A stretch of DNA of 64,000 bases from Planctomycetota bacterium (GCA_012960475.1 DUBE01000034.1:36100-100099); one strand, 5' to 3'; shown: positions 1-8,728, counted from the first letter of the stretch. Notes: a model not told the origin generated them from the letters alone. Numbers and translations are program-made.

Positions 1-37
1 TGGTTTATTTTGTTCTGTATCATTGGAACCCGACACC

Positions 38-367
38 ATGAGGATCCTGCAATACACCCTGATTCCTGTGACCCTGATGCTGGCCCTGGCGCCGGCGGGC
101 TTCACTTGAGACTCTTGTAAAGAGGCATTAGCCAGCGAGGGCGGGTCCCTCAGCGCAGGATTTACCTACAGCATTTATTTCATGCTGGGTGTTGTATTGA
201 TTCTGATCCCTGCCCTGTACGCAGGACTCTTGTGGAATACCTACCGGGGCCAGCGTGCGCGCAAGAAAGAGGGCAAGGACTTCACGCCCTCAAGCGGTGC
301 CTTGCGTTGGGTGGACGAGGAACCGCTGGAATCGAGTGATTCCACGGGTAGTGATTCCAAAGAGTGA
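38..367 (+). CDS. Putative UxxC selenoprotein, small secreted/membrane protein
   Basis: Read with the UGA at 107-109 as selenocysteine, this is a 109-residue protein. Residues 1-23 form a hydrophobic signal-like segment, Sec24 starts a U-D-S-C motif, and residues about 41-65 form a membrane helix followed by a basic then acidic tail. The next ATG in frame (182) has no Shine-Dalgarno and would remove the signal segment and most of the conserved-looking GFTYSIYFML stretch. A hairpin at 135-154 fits a bacterial SECIS. UxxC/CxxC small membrane proteins are probably thiol redox factors, but the family function is not known to me. The frame stays open to base 2, so an upstream start outside the window is possible. 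The stop is 3 nt before the alkyltransferase gene, suggesting co-transcription. Confidence 0.78.
135..154 (+). promoter_or_regulatory. Candidate bacterial SECIS element
   Basis: The stem GC-GAGGG pairs with CCCTC-(A)-GC around a 5-nt loop CGGGT at 142-146. The loop begins 32 nt after the UGA at 107-109. Its second base is G, the spacing falls in the 16-37 nt range used for bacterial SECIS prediction, and the loop sequence is shared with the second candidate at 23929. Confidence 0.7.
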
Positions 368-370
368 ACC

Positions 371-907
371 ATGGCTGCGTACCTTCTGCGCAGGGTGGTG
401 AAGACATCTTTCGGACCATTCGAGCTGATCGGAAACGATCAGGGTCTGGTCTGGGTTTCCCTGCCGGGGCTTGGCGCCACCAGTGGCCGGGATGTACATC
501 TCGCTCGTTGGTATGCGGGGGTTGAACTCAAGGACGTCCCCCGCTCACACGGGGATGTGGTGCGTGCCCTGAAGGCTTGGGTGCGGGGCGACTTTGAGCC
601 TTTCGAGTTGCGGTTGGCACCAATGGGGACTCCCTTTCAGCTTGAAGTCTGGCACGCTCTCAGGCGCGTCAACGCGGGCAGGACCTTGACCTATGGAGAA
701 CTGGCCGCAAGGGTGCGGCGGCCCGGTGCAGCCCGGGCAGTGGGCACGGCCATGAGGAAGAACCCTCTGCCATTGTTTGTGCCTTGCCATCGTGTGCTGG
801 CGGGCAGCGGTCTGGGAGGATTCTCCGGTGGCGTGTGTGGAGCTCTTGATCTCAAGCGTCGAATGCTGGAGCACGAAGGGGCCTGGCCCTTGCTTACGCG
901 GCCTTGA
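371..907 (+). CDS. ogt: Methylated-DNA-[protein]-cysteine S-methyltransferase
   Basis: Suicide DNA-repair protein that transfers the alkyl group from O6-alkylguanine to its own Cys. It has 178 residues, a normal length for an Ogt/MGMT protein without an Ada regulatory domain. The C-terminal domain shows the FQLEVWHALRRV helix, the T-Y-G-E-L-A winged-helix segment and the active site V-P-C-H-R-V with acceptor Cys139, followed by GLGGFSGG. The N-terminal third is divergent. It starts at ATG, 3 nt after the upstream selenoprotein candidate. Confidence 0.92.
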   Translation: MAAYLLRRVVKTSFGPFELIGNDQGLVWVSLPGLGATSGRDVHLARWYAGVELKDVPRSHGDVVRALKAWVRGDFEPFELRLAPMGTPFQLEVWHALRRVNAGRTLTYGELAARVRRPGAARAVGTAMRKNPLPLFVPCHRVLAGSGLGGFSGGVCGALDLKRRMLEHEGAWPLLTRP

Positions 908-973
908 GAGAGAGGTAGCGGAAGCCATCAGAAAGAGTTGACACCTGCGGTTGATCTCTGCGTCTAGGCAGAT

Positions 974-2014
974 GTGACCAGGCACCTTCATCGCCGAACT
1001 GTGATTCGCCTTGGCGCAGCGCTGGGGGGGCTGGGGTCTTCACTCCTGGGCCTTGGTCACCGCCATGCAACGCCACTGGTGGGTTGGCCTGAGTCGGGGC
1101 CCTCGCGGGTGGTGTTGGCGGATCGAGCTCAGGGTGTGCTGGTCATGCTCGATAGGAGTTTGATTCCCAAGCGGATTTGGCTCGTGCCACCGCCGACCCA
1201 CCTGGCCCTTGTGGAGCAGGGTCTTGCCTGGGTGGTTCGCTCTAACGGGCGTGAGGAAGAAGGTAGCGCCACCCTGATGCATGTGGCCATCAGCTCCAGG
1301 GATGTGTCAGAGTCGTGGAGTCTCTCAGAGGCTCCTCTGGACCTCTGTGCAGACGAGGCGGGCCGGGGGTGGGTCCTGGGAGGTGAAGCCGGGAAGTACA
1401 GCCTTGGGTGCTTTGAGCCGGGCAGGTCGGAGCCCAAAGTTCATGCGGTTCCTGCGAATGCGGGTGCATGTTGGTTGAGGGGGAAGAGGCTGCTCTTCCT
1501 GCGCGGAGAAGATCTTTGCTGGGTGGAGCTGGCGAAGCTCGGGAATGGTGGGCCGATTCTTGAAGAGGGGTTCATCTCCGTCGGGGGGATGCAGATCTTC
1601 GATCTCGCGGTTCATCGCGATGGGCTTCTTCTGTTGGGAGATGATCTTCGGACGGAGGGACGCATCCGGCGTGTGGTGAAGCGCAGGAACTGGGGTGATG
1701 AGCCACTCAGTGTGCAACAGGTGGGGGACAAGGCCGAGCGGGTTCTCCTGCGCGGGGCGGGAGCCCAGCTACTGACCGCCAGCGAGGCCTGGGTGGTTCA
1801 TGCCCGCAGTCGGCAGATCGAGTTGCTGCCAGTTCCAGGCGAGCGCGGGCACTTGATTGCCACCGGAGGGTCCGGGGGCATCATGGCACTGGGCGATCTG
1901 GAGGGCCGGCTGCTCCTGGCCACGCCCACTTGCTTGCGTCTCTTTGATCGGGCCGGACGCCTTCTGGCCAGCCAAGGGGGCTTTGACCAGTTGGTGGCAC
2001 TGGGAGTTCTCTAG
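974..2014 (+). CDS. Secreted protein with Tat-like signal, function unknown
   Basis: A 346-residue protein from a GTG start. The N-terminus has a twin-arginine-like motif (RRTVIRLGAA) and a hydrophobic stretch to about residue 30. The rest is rich in short beta-strand-like repeats (for example LLLLGDD and RLFDRAGRLLAS), suggesting a beta-propeller, but I see no named domain. It lies convergent with the small minus-strand gene at 2022. No catalytic motif is recognisable. Confidence 0.72.
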   Translation: MTRHLHRRTVIRLGAALGGLGSSLLGLGHRHATPLVGWPESGPSRVVLADRAQGVLVMLDRSLIPKRIWLVPPPTHLALVEQGLAWVVRSNGREEEGSATLMHVAISSRDVSESWSLSEAPLDLCADEAGRGWVLGGEAGKYSLGCFEPGRSEPKVHAVPANAGACWLRGKRLLFLRGEDLCWVELAKLGNGGPILEEGFISVGGMQIFDLAVHRDGLLLLGDDLRTEGRIRRVVKRRNWGDEPLSVQQVGDKAERVLLRGAGAQLLTASEAWVVHARSRQIELLPVPGERGHLIATGGSGGIMALGDLEGRLLLATPTCLRLFDRAGRLLASQGGFDQLVALGVL

Positions 2015-2021
2015 GGGCTGG

Positions 2022-2288
2022 TCAGGAACTCTTGACCTGACGCTCCAACATGGAGATGAATGCCATGGCCGAGTTGCTTATGTCAGAGCGATCGTTGTCC
2101 ATGCAGGTCTGGGCGAAGGAGACGACCTTCTTCTTGAACTTGAAGAACTCCTTGGCGACCGGGTCACTGCCCCGCTCCTTGGCTTCCTTGCGGGCCTTGA
2201 GGGCTTCGATCTGGGTTTCGTAGTCCGAGATGATCTGCTCGTCGCTGCGTCGGTTGTAGGAGCGCTTTGTAGGAATGGAATTAGTCAT
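2022..2288 (-). CDS. Small charged protein, unknown function
   Basis: An 88-residue cytoplasmic protein with no signal or membrane segment. It has a basic N-terminus (KRSYNRRSDEQ), a long charged helix (residues 20-45) and a second helix ending at the C-terminus. The high Lys/Arg/Glu content and helical pattern suggest a coiled-coil or nucleic-acid-associated protein. That is inference only. The gene ends 7 nt from the convergent upstream gene. Confidence 0.7.
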   Translation of the reverse strand: MTNSIPTKRSYNRRSDEQIISDYETQIEALKARKEAKERGSDPVAKEFFKFKKKVVSFAQTCMDNDRSDISNSAMAFISMLERQVKSS

Positions 2289-2798
2289 GGTTGCTTGTTG
2301 GGCTTTGTACGAAACAAACAGTGGTGGATGGGTGCTTGCGGAACGCAGTTCAGGATTGAAGTCCTTGGGTGGATTCTGATAGCACTCCTCGTTCTTCTTG
2401 GGGCTTTGGCTTCGCCATTACTCAAGGATCAGGGGATCCGTGGTAGGGCAAGGCTTTGGCCCTGTCGCTGGTGCGGTTTCCTGGCACCGGTTGTTTCGGG
2501 TTCGCTTTCTTAGGACCAACGCGATTGCGCGTAAATTGTCCCTCGGAGGTTGCCCATTGGGATTGCTCCAAGGTAAACGCGCCTTTGGGCATGCGGTATG
2601 CCGCCCGGATCGTTGGTTGCCTCGATGTCAAGCATACCTCTAGGGGGTTGGCTTGTCACCCCCAATAGAGAATCATCTTGTAAGGAATGCGGCAATCCGA
2701 TCCCCCGAGATGCCTCCTGAAGGGGTATCCTCTCCCTCTTCGCCGGACTCCGGTGAACCTTGCATAAGCCTACCCCCGCATAAAGAGAGTGATACAAC
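2289..2798. other. 510-bp region with no secure gene
   Basis: This lies between divergently oriented genes (2288 minus and 2799 plus), so it should hold promoters for both. The only suggestive content is a 61-codon reading frame at 2328-2513, listed separately. No tRNA, terminator or repeat is evident. Confidence 0.6.
2328..2513 (+). CDS. Possible small membrane protein
   Basis: A 61-codon frame from ATG. It begins with a short polar segment, then one strong hydrophobic helix (about residues 13-30, W-I-L-I-A-L-L-V-L-L), then a basic tail holding C-R-W-C. Only a weak purine-rich site precedes the start. It could be a real single-pass peptide or chance, and there is no homology evidence. Confidence 0.25.
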   Translation: MGACGTQFRIEVLGWILIALLVLLGALASPLLKDQGIRGRARLWPCRWCGFLAPVVSGSLS

Positions 2799-3386
2799 AT
2801 GCATGAAGATGTTGAATGCGTCCTTCTGGACGAAGAGGCCATTCGGGCCGGAATTGACCGCGTAGCAGAAGAAGTGACCAAGGCCTATGAAGGCAAGGAC
2901 TTCACCGTGGTTTCGATTCTCAAAGGGTCCTGCATTTTTGCCTCGGATCTGATCCGGCGCATTCCGATTCCCCTGGAGCTGGCCTTTGTCAGTGCCTCCA
3001 GTTATGGATCCGGGACTGAGTCCGGCAAATTGAAGGTCAATTTTCTACCCGCCGGAAACGAAATCGAAGGGCGTAACATTCTTCTGGTGGACGACATTCT
3101 TGACACGGGCCGCACCATGCGAACCCTCAAGGATGAGTTCCTTGCTCTTGGTGCCAGCACGGTCAAGTCTTGCGCCTTCTTGGATAAGCCTTCCCGGCGT
3201 GCAGTGGAGTTCGATGCGGACTTCTGTGCCTTCGAGGTGGAGGATCTGTTTGTGGTGGGCTACGGCCTCGACTTTGCAGGGCGTTATCGCAATCTGCCCT
3301 ACGTGGGGGCCTTGCGTCCCGAGGCTCAAGCGCGGGTCGCTCGCAGTGCAGAAGAATCGCTCACTGCCCAAGCGGCACGCTCCTGA
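2799..3386 (+). CDS. hpt: Hypoxanthine phosphoribosyltransferase
   Basis: Purine salvage enzyme that joins hypoxanthine or guanine to PRPP. The 195-residue length is normal. Visible family motifs are LKGS at residues 41-44 (pyrophosphate loop), SSYG at 67-70 (flexible active-site loop) and the PRPP-binding segment ILLVDDILDTGRT at about 94-106. The C-terminal DFAGRYRNLPYVG is also typical. It is the first gene of a tight plus-strand cluster: the next start is 12 nt after its stop. Confidence 0.95.
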   Translation: MHEDVECVLLDEEAIRAGIDRVAEEVTKAYEGKDFTVVSILKGSCIFASDLIRRIPIPLELAFVSASSYGSGTESGKLKVNFLPAGNEIEGRNILLVDDILDTGRTMRTLKDEFLALGASTVKSCAFLDKPSRRAVEFDADFCAFEVEDLFVVGYGLDFAGRYRNLPYVGALRPEAQARVARSAEESLTAQAARS

Positions 3387-3397
3387 CCGGAGGTTCC

Positions 3398-4414
3398 GTG
3401 GAACATCTGACCATCCCCGAGGACCGGGTTGGGCTTGAGCTCGATGAGTTCCTTTGTCTGATCTACCCCTTCGCCAACAAGGGCTTCTTGCGTACCCAGG
3501 TTCGTGAGGCCGCTGTACTTGTGGACGGAGCACCCGCCAAACCCGGCCACCATCTGCGTGAAGGCGAGGTGGTTTCGGTCTGTTTTACGGAAGCAGATCT
3601 GCCTCGCAGGCCAGTTGCTCCCGGCGAAGCCGTGGAGATTCTCCATGAGGATGCCTCCGTGCTAGTGGCCAACAAGCCTGCTGGCCTGGCTGTTGAGCCC
3701 GAGCGTTGGCACAGGGATGCGGGTTGTCTTAGCGGGGCTCTGTTGCAGGATGCGGTGGAGCGCAGTGACTTGGAAGGGGACACCATGCTCAGATTTCGCC
3801 CCCGGCTGGTCCACCGCATCGACAAGGACACCTCCGGCGCTTTGCTGGTGGCGAAGAATCTTGAAGCCGAACGCGCCCTGCGGGCGGCCTTTGATTCTGG
3901 TGGCATCCGAAAGGAATACCTGGCCCTTGTGGAGGGTGAGAGTCCTCTCACCGATGGGGAATGGGACGAGATCAATGCCGCCATTGGGCCCGATCCGCGT
4001 AAGTTGGGACGCATGCTGGTGGACGAACAGGAGGGTAAATCCTCTTGTACACGCATCAAAGTTGAGCAGCGCTTTGAGGGCTACACTCTCATGCGTTGCC
4101 AACCCGTTACAGGGCGCACGCACCAGATTCGCGTGCACCTTTCCTGGGCTGGTTTTCCTCTGATGGTGGATACCTTGTATGGTCGTCGGGGGGAGCTGTT
4201 GCTCTCCGAGATCAAACGCAACTACCGGCCCAAGCGTGGGGTCAGTGAGCGACCGTTGATGGATCGCTTGACTCTGCACGCGCACTCGATTGCTTGGATA
4301 GATCCTTTGGATGGCGAGACTCCGTGCCGCGCGGAAGCTCCCCTGCCCCCCGACTTTTCGCGGCTGCTGAAACAACTGTCCCGTGTACGGCCACCAAGGG
4401 AATGGCGATCATGA
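3398..4414 (+). CDS. RluA-family 23S rRNA/tRNA pseudouridine synthase
   Basis: Isomerises uridine to pseudouridine in structured RNA. It has 338 residues from a GTG start. An S4-like N-terminal segment (about 10-65) is followed by the catalytic domain. The signature H-R-I-D-K-D-T-S-G places the catalytic Asp at 142, and G-R-T-H-Q-I-R-V-H-L is also present. The exact subfamily (RluC, RluD or other) and target base cannot be fixed by eye. Its stop overlaps the truD start (ATGA), so translation of the two is probably coupled. Confidence 0.93.
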   Translation: MEHLTIPEDRVGLELDEFLCLIYPFANKGFLRTQVREAAVLVDGAPAKPGHHLREGEVVSVCFTEADLPRRPVAPGEAVEILHEDASVLVANKPAGLAVEPERWHRDAGCLSGALLQDAVERSDLEGDTMLRFRPRLVHRIDKDTSGALLVAKNLEAERALRAAFDSGGIRKEYLALVEGESPLTDGEWDEINAAIGPDPRKLGRMLVDEQEGKSSCTRIKVEQRFEGYTLMRCQPVTGRTHQIRVHLSWAGFPLMVDTLYGRRGELLLSEIKRNYRPKRGVSERPLMDRLTLHAHSIAWIDPLDGETPCRAEAPLPPDFSRLLKQLSRVRPPREWRS

Positions 4415-6540
4415 AGCTGAAATCAAGACCTCAAGACTTTCGCGTCACGGAAATGCTCTGTGAAGACATCATTCAACCCGCCGGTCCCCAGCGGGTCTAC
4501 CGGGTACACAAGCGCAAGATCACTTCTTTTGAGGCTGCTGCCGACCTGGCTCGGTTGGTGGGCGTGACCCCGGCTGACGTTTCCATGGCGGGTCTGAAGG
4601 ATCGCCAGGGCGTTACGATTCAGCACATGAGTGTGTCCCGCGGAAAGGAGGTGCACCTTCGTCAGCCTGATCTCAAGATCGAGACTGTGGGTTACTGTGA
4701 AGAGCCTCTGAGCCCCGCTGCCTCTGTTGGCAACAGTTTCAGCATCATTGTGCGCGAACTCACTCCCAGGCAGGTGACTCGCATGCGCGAGAACATTCCC
4801 TCGGTGCGTGAGCATGGTTACCCCAACTACTTCGACGAGCAGCGCTTTGGTAATCTGCGTCATCGCCAGGGCTGGATCATGCTCGATTTGATTCGTGGGG
4901 ATCAGGAGGATGCCCTCAAGCGCCTCTTGGCTTCCCTTTCGCCTTTTGATTCCCCTGCGGCCAGAGACGCCAAGGCGGCGATCTGGCGTAGCTGGGGCAA
5001 CTGGGGTGCCTGTCGCGATCACGCCGGTCGCTACGGCAAGCACCACTCGGTTTTTGAGCATCTGCGGCGCAATGACGGGGATTGGTCCGGTGCCTTTCAT
5101 CGGATCGCGACTCGCGAGCGCTTGATTCACCTCTACGCCTTTCAATCGCACCTTTGGAATCTGGCGCTGGAGTCCTGGTTCGAGCAGAACCTCAACCCCC
5201 GTGAGCGTTTTGCTGTGCTGTCCCGGGAGAGCCGTCTGATTTTTCCGCGCCAGGAAGTCAAGTTTCCCGAGGCGTGGAACGGAACTTTCCCTCTGCCTGG
5301 CCCGCGTCTTGCGGAGGTGCAGGATTCTGATCAGCTACGGCATTTGCGTCTGGCTTTGGCGCATCACAAGCTCAGTCCCGATGACATGATCGTCGAGGGC
5401 GTGCCAGGCTTTGCTCTCAAGCATGAGGAGCGGCCATTGATGATCCTGCCCCAGAACCTCAGGGCACGTTCCGCTGCGAGCGGTGGCGAGGAGCCAGAGG
5501 ATCAGGCCGTGGAACTTAGCTTCGAATTGCCGAGGGGTGCCTACGCCACCATGCTGGTGCGCTGCTTGGTCGGTCCTGTGGCCGGTCATCATGAGTACGG
5601 ACCCCAACGCTTGATTCGTGGTCGCGGACCTCAGAGGTTTGAGCAGGCTCACGGTCGCTTCGGCTCCCGACGCGCTGGTGCTGGTGGGAGAGATGGGGGA
5701 ACCGGGCCCGGGCCCTATGAAGCAGCTGGCCGAGGTGCTCGGTACCCGGACAGGGCTGATCGCCTTGATCGTGGTTCTCGTTCCGGTGGAGATGGCTATC
5801 AAGGGGGGGGGCATCGTTCTGGCGGCGGTGACCGTCGAACCCGGGGCAGTGGCTTTGAAGGTGCCGGGCATGGCTCAGGTGGAGGCGGTCATCAACGCGG
5901 TGGCCATCGATCCGATGGAGACGGTCATCAACGCGGTGGTCATCGATCCGATGGGGACGGTTATCAGCGCGGTGGTCATCGATCCGATGGGGGCGGTCAT
6001 CAACGCGGTGGTCATCGATCCGATGGAGACGGTTATCAGCGCGGTGGTCATCGATCCGATGGAGGCGGTTATCAGGGCGGTGGCCATCGATCCGATGGAG
6101 GCGGTTATCAGCGCGGTGGCCATCGATCCGATGGAGGCGGTTATCAGGGCGGTGGCCATCGATCCGATGGAGACGGTTATCAGCGCGGTGGCCATCGATC
6201 CGATGGAGGCGGTTATCAGGGCGGTGGCCATCGATCCGATGGAGACGGTTCTCAAGGTCGTGGAGGCCAGCGTTCTGGAGGCGGCGGTTATCAGGGCGGT
6301 GGCGGAGGTCATCGGCTCGGCAATCATCAGCAGGACAGCGCTTCACGAGGTCAAACCCAGCGGGACGGTGGCACTGGGTCCCGACCTTCGGACATGCGGT
6401 CCTTCCCCCGAAACCGTGGCCGAGACGAACGCGAGGGGGGCCAGAAGGGCCCTGATCCCCGCAAGAGGCCCAAGCAAGATGGCCGTTCCGATTGGGCGGA
6501 GGGACATGATTCCGAGGCCGACTGGGGGAGGGAGCCTTAG
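4411..6540 (+). CDS. truD: tRNA pseudouridine synthase TruD with RGG-like C-terminal tail
   Basis: TruD makes pseudouridine-13 in tRNA-Glu. I chose ATG 4411 because it overlaps the upstream stop (ATGA) and has AAGGG about 10 nt before it. The catalytic domain (residues 1 to about 385) shows the N-terminal FRVTE strand, the motif GLKDRQG with Asp64 as the likely nucleophile, NYFDEQRFG, and a C-terminal RGAYATMLVRCLV. E. coli TruD is 349 residues, but this protein continues for about 325 more. The tail is Gly/Arg/His/Ser-rich and includes ten 12-residue repeats (residues 493-612, consensus G-x-G-Y/H-Q-R/G-G-G-H-R-S-D), then further GGG/RGG text. It is probably disordered and RNA-binding. Confidence 0.9.
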   Translation: MKLKSRPQDFRVTEMLCEDIIQPAGPQRVYRVHKRKITSFEAAADLARLVGVTPADVSMAGLKDRQGVTIQHMSVSRGKEVHLRQPDLKIETVGYCEEPLSPAASVGNSFSIIVRELTPRQVTRMRENIPSVREHGYPNYFDEQRFGNLRHRQGWIMLDLIRGDQEDALKRLLASLSPFDSPAARDAKAAIWRSWGNWGACRDHAGRYGKHHSVFEHLRRNDGDWSGAFHRIATRERLIHLYAFQSHLWNLALESWFEQNLNPRERFAVLSRESRLIFPRQEVKFPEAWNGTFPLPGPRLAEVQDSDQLRHLRLALAHHKLSPDDMIVEGVPGFALKHEERPLMILPQNLRARSAASGGEEPEDQAVELSFELPRGAYATMLVRCLVGPVAGHHEYGPQRLIRGRGPQRFEQAHGRFGSRRAGAGGRDGGTGPGPYEAAGRGARYPDRADRLDRGSRSGGDGYQGGGHRSGGGDRRTRGSGFEGAGHGSGGGGHQRGGHRSDGDGHQRGGHRSDGDGYQRGGHRSDGGGHQRGGHRSDGDGYQRGGHRSDGGGYQGGGHRSDGGGYQRGGHRSDGGGYQGGGHRSDGDGYQRGGHRSDGGGYQGGGHRSDGDGSQGRGGQRSGGGGYQGGGGGHRLGNHQQDSASRGQTQRDGGTGSRPSDMRSFPRNRGRDEREGGQKGPDPRKRPKQDGRSDWAEGHDSEADWGREP
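5887..6246 (+). repeat. 36-bp coding tandem repeat, 10 copies
   Basis: Exactly 360 bp of ten 36-bp units with a core GGTGGCCATCGATCCGATGG, encoding a 12-residue Gly/His/Arg/Ser unit in the TruD tail. The units differ mainly at GGC/GAC and CGC/GGC positions, swapping Gly/Asp and Arg/Gly. Because 36 is a multiple of 3, every frame stays open through it and produces spurious long reading frames on both strands. Confidence 0.95.
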
Positions 6541-6631
6541 GCTCCCTGAGAAACCAGGGTCATCCCCGAAGGACGGTGGTGGCGATCGGGAGCCCTGATC
6601 GCGCAAACTGGCGCGAGCAAGAGACCACTCC

Positions 6632-7519
6632 ATGAATACACCATTCAAGATCGGCGTGCTGGGCGGTTCGGGCCTTTATGAGTTCGAGGGCTTCAAGAAC
6701 GCCCAAGAGGTTCTCCTCTCCACACCTTTTGGTGATCCCAGCGACGCCTATGTGACCGGCGAACTCGACGGTACGCCCCTGGTTTTTCTGCCCCGACACG
6801 GCCGTGGCCACCGTTTGACTCCCTCGGAGATCAACTATCCCGCGAACCTCTGGGGCATGAAGGCGCTTGGAGTGACGCACATCGTTTCGGTTTCCGCAGT
6901 AGGTTCCATGAAAGAGGAAATCGTGCCTGGCCACTTTGTGGTCATCGATCAATTTGTTGATCGCACCCGCCATCGGGTAGACACTTTCTTCGGTAATGGC
7001 TGCGTGGCCCATGTGCAGTTCGCTGACCCTGTCTGTCCGCTGGTGCGCAAGGCATTGCTCGAGGCTGCAGATAACGCGGGGGTCACGGTTCACGACGGTG
7101 GCACCTATCTCTGCATGGAGGGGCCCCAGTTCTCAACTCGTGCCGAGTCAAAACTCTATCGGTCCTGGGGCATTGATGTGATCGGCATGACCAACCTGAC
7201 CGAGGCAAAGCTCGCCCGGGAAGCAGAAATGTGCTACGCCACCGTGGCCATGTCTACTGACTATGACTGCTGGCATGAGGGCCATGACGATGTGACCGTG
7301 GATGCAATCCTGGAGATAATGGCCAAGAATGTTGCTGGTGTGGGTTCCCTGCTGCGTGCGGTGGTTGAGCCCCTCAAGCGGGTGGCGGCTACAGGCGGCT
7401 GTTCCTGTAGTACGGCCCTCGACGGTGCGATCTTGACCCACTCCGATGTGCTCACGGACGCAACTCGCGCGCGCCTTGGGTTGCTTCTTGAGCGCTCGAC
7501 CCAATCATCTCCAAGCTAG
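6632..7519 (+). CDS. mtnP: S-methyl-5'-thioadenosine phosphorylase
   Basis: Cleaves methylthioadenosine (or a related purine nucleoside) with phosphate, for methionine and adenine salvage. The N-terminal IGVLGGSGLY is the phosphate-binding loop, PRHGRGH (about residues 51-57) and YPANLWGMKALGV are typical, and C-M-E-G-P-Q-F-S-T-R-A-E-S is the family signature. MTNLTEAKLARE resembles the MTAP rather than PNP substrate loop. It has 295 residues and lies 91 nt after truD, together with hpt forming a purine-salvage grouping. Confidence 0.9.
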   Translation: MNTPFKIGVLGGSGLYEFEGFKNAQEVLLSTPFGDPSDAYVTGELDGTPLVFLPRHGRGHRLTPSEINYPANLWGMKALGVTHIVSVSAVGSMKEEIVPGHFVVIDQFVDRTRHRVDTFFGNGCVAHVQFADPVCPLVRKALLEAADNAGVTVHDGGTYLCMEGPQFSTRAESKLYRSWGIDVIGMTNLTEAKLAREAEMCYATVAMSTDYDCWHEGHDDVTVDAILEIMAKNVAGVGSLLRAVVEPLKRVAATGGCSCSTALDGAILTHSDVLTDATRARLGLLLERSTQSSPS

Positions 7520-7542
7520 GCAGACCATGCGCCAGGAGCAGC

Positions 7543-8697
7543 ATGATCCTGCTCTGCTTGCTTCTTTGCGCCTGCGATGCCACCCCTGACCTGCCTCCGG
7601 GTTGGGACCTTGGCGGCAATGCCCGGGCCTATCACATGGGCCCCTATGTGGCGGCGGGTCCTGAATCCGCCCGGCGTTTCTGCGAACCTCTCTTCGCAGC
7701 CCTTCCTGACGGAGTCTGGCCAGTACCGACCGATCGCTTGGATCAATTGGCCGAGCGCTTGGGCAAAGTCTTTGGCCAGGATCCGCGCACGACCCTGGTT
7801 CGGCGTGAAGTTGGAGGGAATGAACTGCTGGTTGCGGTGATCATCGGCGCCGAAATGCCCCAGCAGGTCGTTGCCCTGGTCGTGGATCTGGACGCTGCCA
7901 CAGGCTTCGAGGATGGGGCTTGGATGGTGGCGGGTGCTTTGGCACTGGTGCGCGCTATTGACGGTGAAGGTCAGGCCCGGGAAGTGCCGCGCAGCGGTCT
8001 GGGCCCCGATATTCCTGGCGACCGCTTGCAGGCCGCTCACCCTCGGCGCAGCGTGGCCTTCGTGTTTGGAACCGAGCCACTTGAAGGTATGCTCGGGGCC
8101 GAGGGGGATGCACCCATCAGTGTGATCCTGGCAGAGGGCCTCCGTGGAGATGCAGACCCAGAACGCTCGGTGGTCTTGATGGAGCGTTCTCCGGATCCCG
8201 CAGTACGCGCGCCACTCTTTCCCGATCCTCCAGGGGAGTGGGGGGTGCAGACGAGTCCAGGAAATATCAGCGGCCTTGCTTTGGTGGGGCGCATGTCGCT
8301 GGTGGACAGCGGCACGGTCTCACGGCCCTGGTCCTCCAGCGAACATCCTTATACCAGAGAGAGCCCTTTGGCGTCTCTGGTAGCTGCGGGTGTGCCGGGT
8401 ATTCGTATCTATCGCCCCAACAGAGGCGAGGGTCGGGCGCTTGAAGACTACTTCGAAGTGGAACGTATGCTGACCGCGGTCATTGCCACCGCAGCTGCTG
8501 TGGCCGATGCTCGGCCCAAGGATTTGCGGCGTTTGCAGCGCTCTCTCAGTTTGGAGCGCCGCCTACGCATGGCTGCCGCCCTCGATCAGGCCCAGGACGA
8601 GCCTCTGGCCGATGAATGGGAGCAGTGGCTGGGTGCGGCTTCCCATTGGTGTCGTCGCTTGTGCCTGGGGCTGGCTCTCGACGGTAGCCAGGACTAG
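7543..8697 (+). CDS. Predicted lipoprotein, unknown function
   Basis: A 384-residue protein. The start ATG is preceded by CAGGAGCAG, and a short signal peptide ends in the lipobox L-C-A-C with lipid-accepting Cys11. The body has alternating hydrophobic strands and helices (LLVAVIIGAEMPQQ, VVALVVDLDAATG) and may be a diverged hydrolase fold. I see no intact catalytic motif. It lies 23 nt after mtnP and 31 nt before the asparaginase-family gene, so these may be co-transcribed. Confidence 0.75.
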   Translation: MILLCLLLCACDATPDLPPGWDLGGNARAYHMGPYVAAGPESARRFCEPLFAALPDGVWPVPTDRLDQLAERLGKVFGQDPRTTLVRREVGGNELLVAVIIGAEMPQQVVALVVDLDAATGFEDGAWMVAGALALVRAIDGEGQAREVPRSGLGPDIPGDRLQAAHPRRSVAFVFGTEPLEGMLGAEGDAPISVILAEGLRGDADPERSVVLMERSPDPAVRAPLFPDPPGEWGVQTSPGNISGLALVGRMSLVDSGTVSRPWSSSEHPYTRESPLASLVAAGVPGIRIYRPNRGEGRALEDYFEVERMLTAVIATAAAVADARPKDLRRLQRSLSLERRLRMAAALDQAQDEPLADEWEQWLGAASHWCRRLCLGLALDGSQD

Positions 8698-8728
8698 CGT
8701 CCGGGTTCGGCAACGGGTACAAGAGGGC

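Noticed and set aside
5887..6246. CRISPR-like array
   Set aside because: The units are contiguous, with no unique spacers, and encode a regular peptide.
5516..6598. Long reading frames in other frames and on the minus strand over the truD tail
   Set aside because: They result from a 36-bp repeat, a multiple of three, which keeps all frames open. The TruD frame is the one continuous with the catalytic domain.
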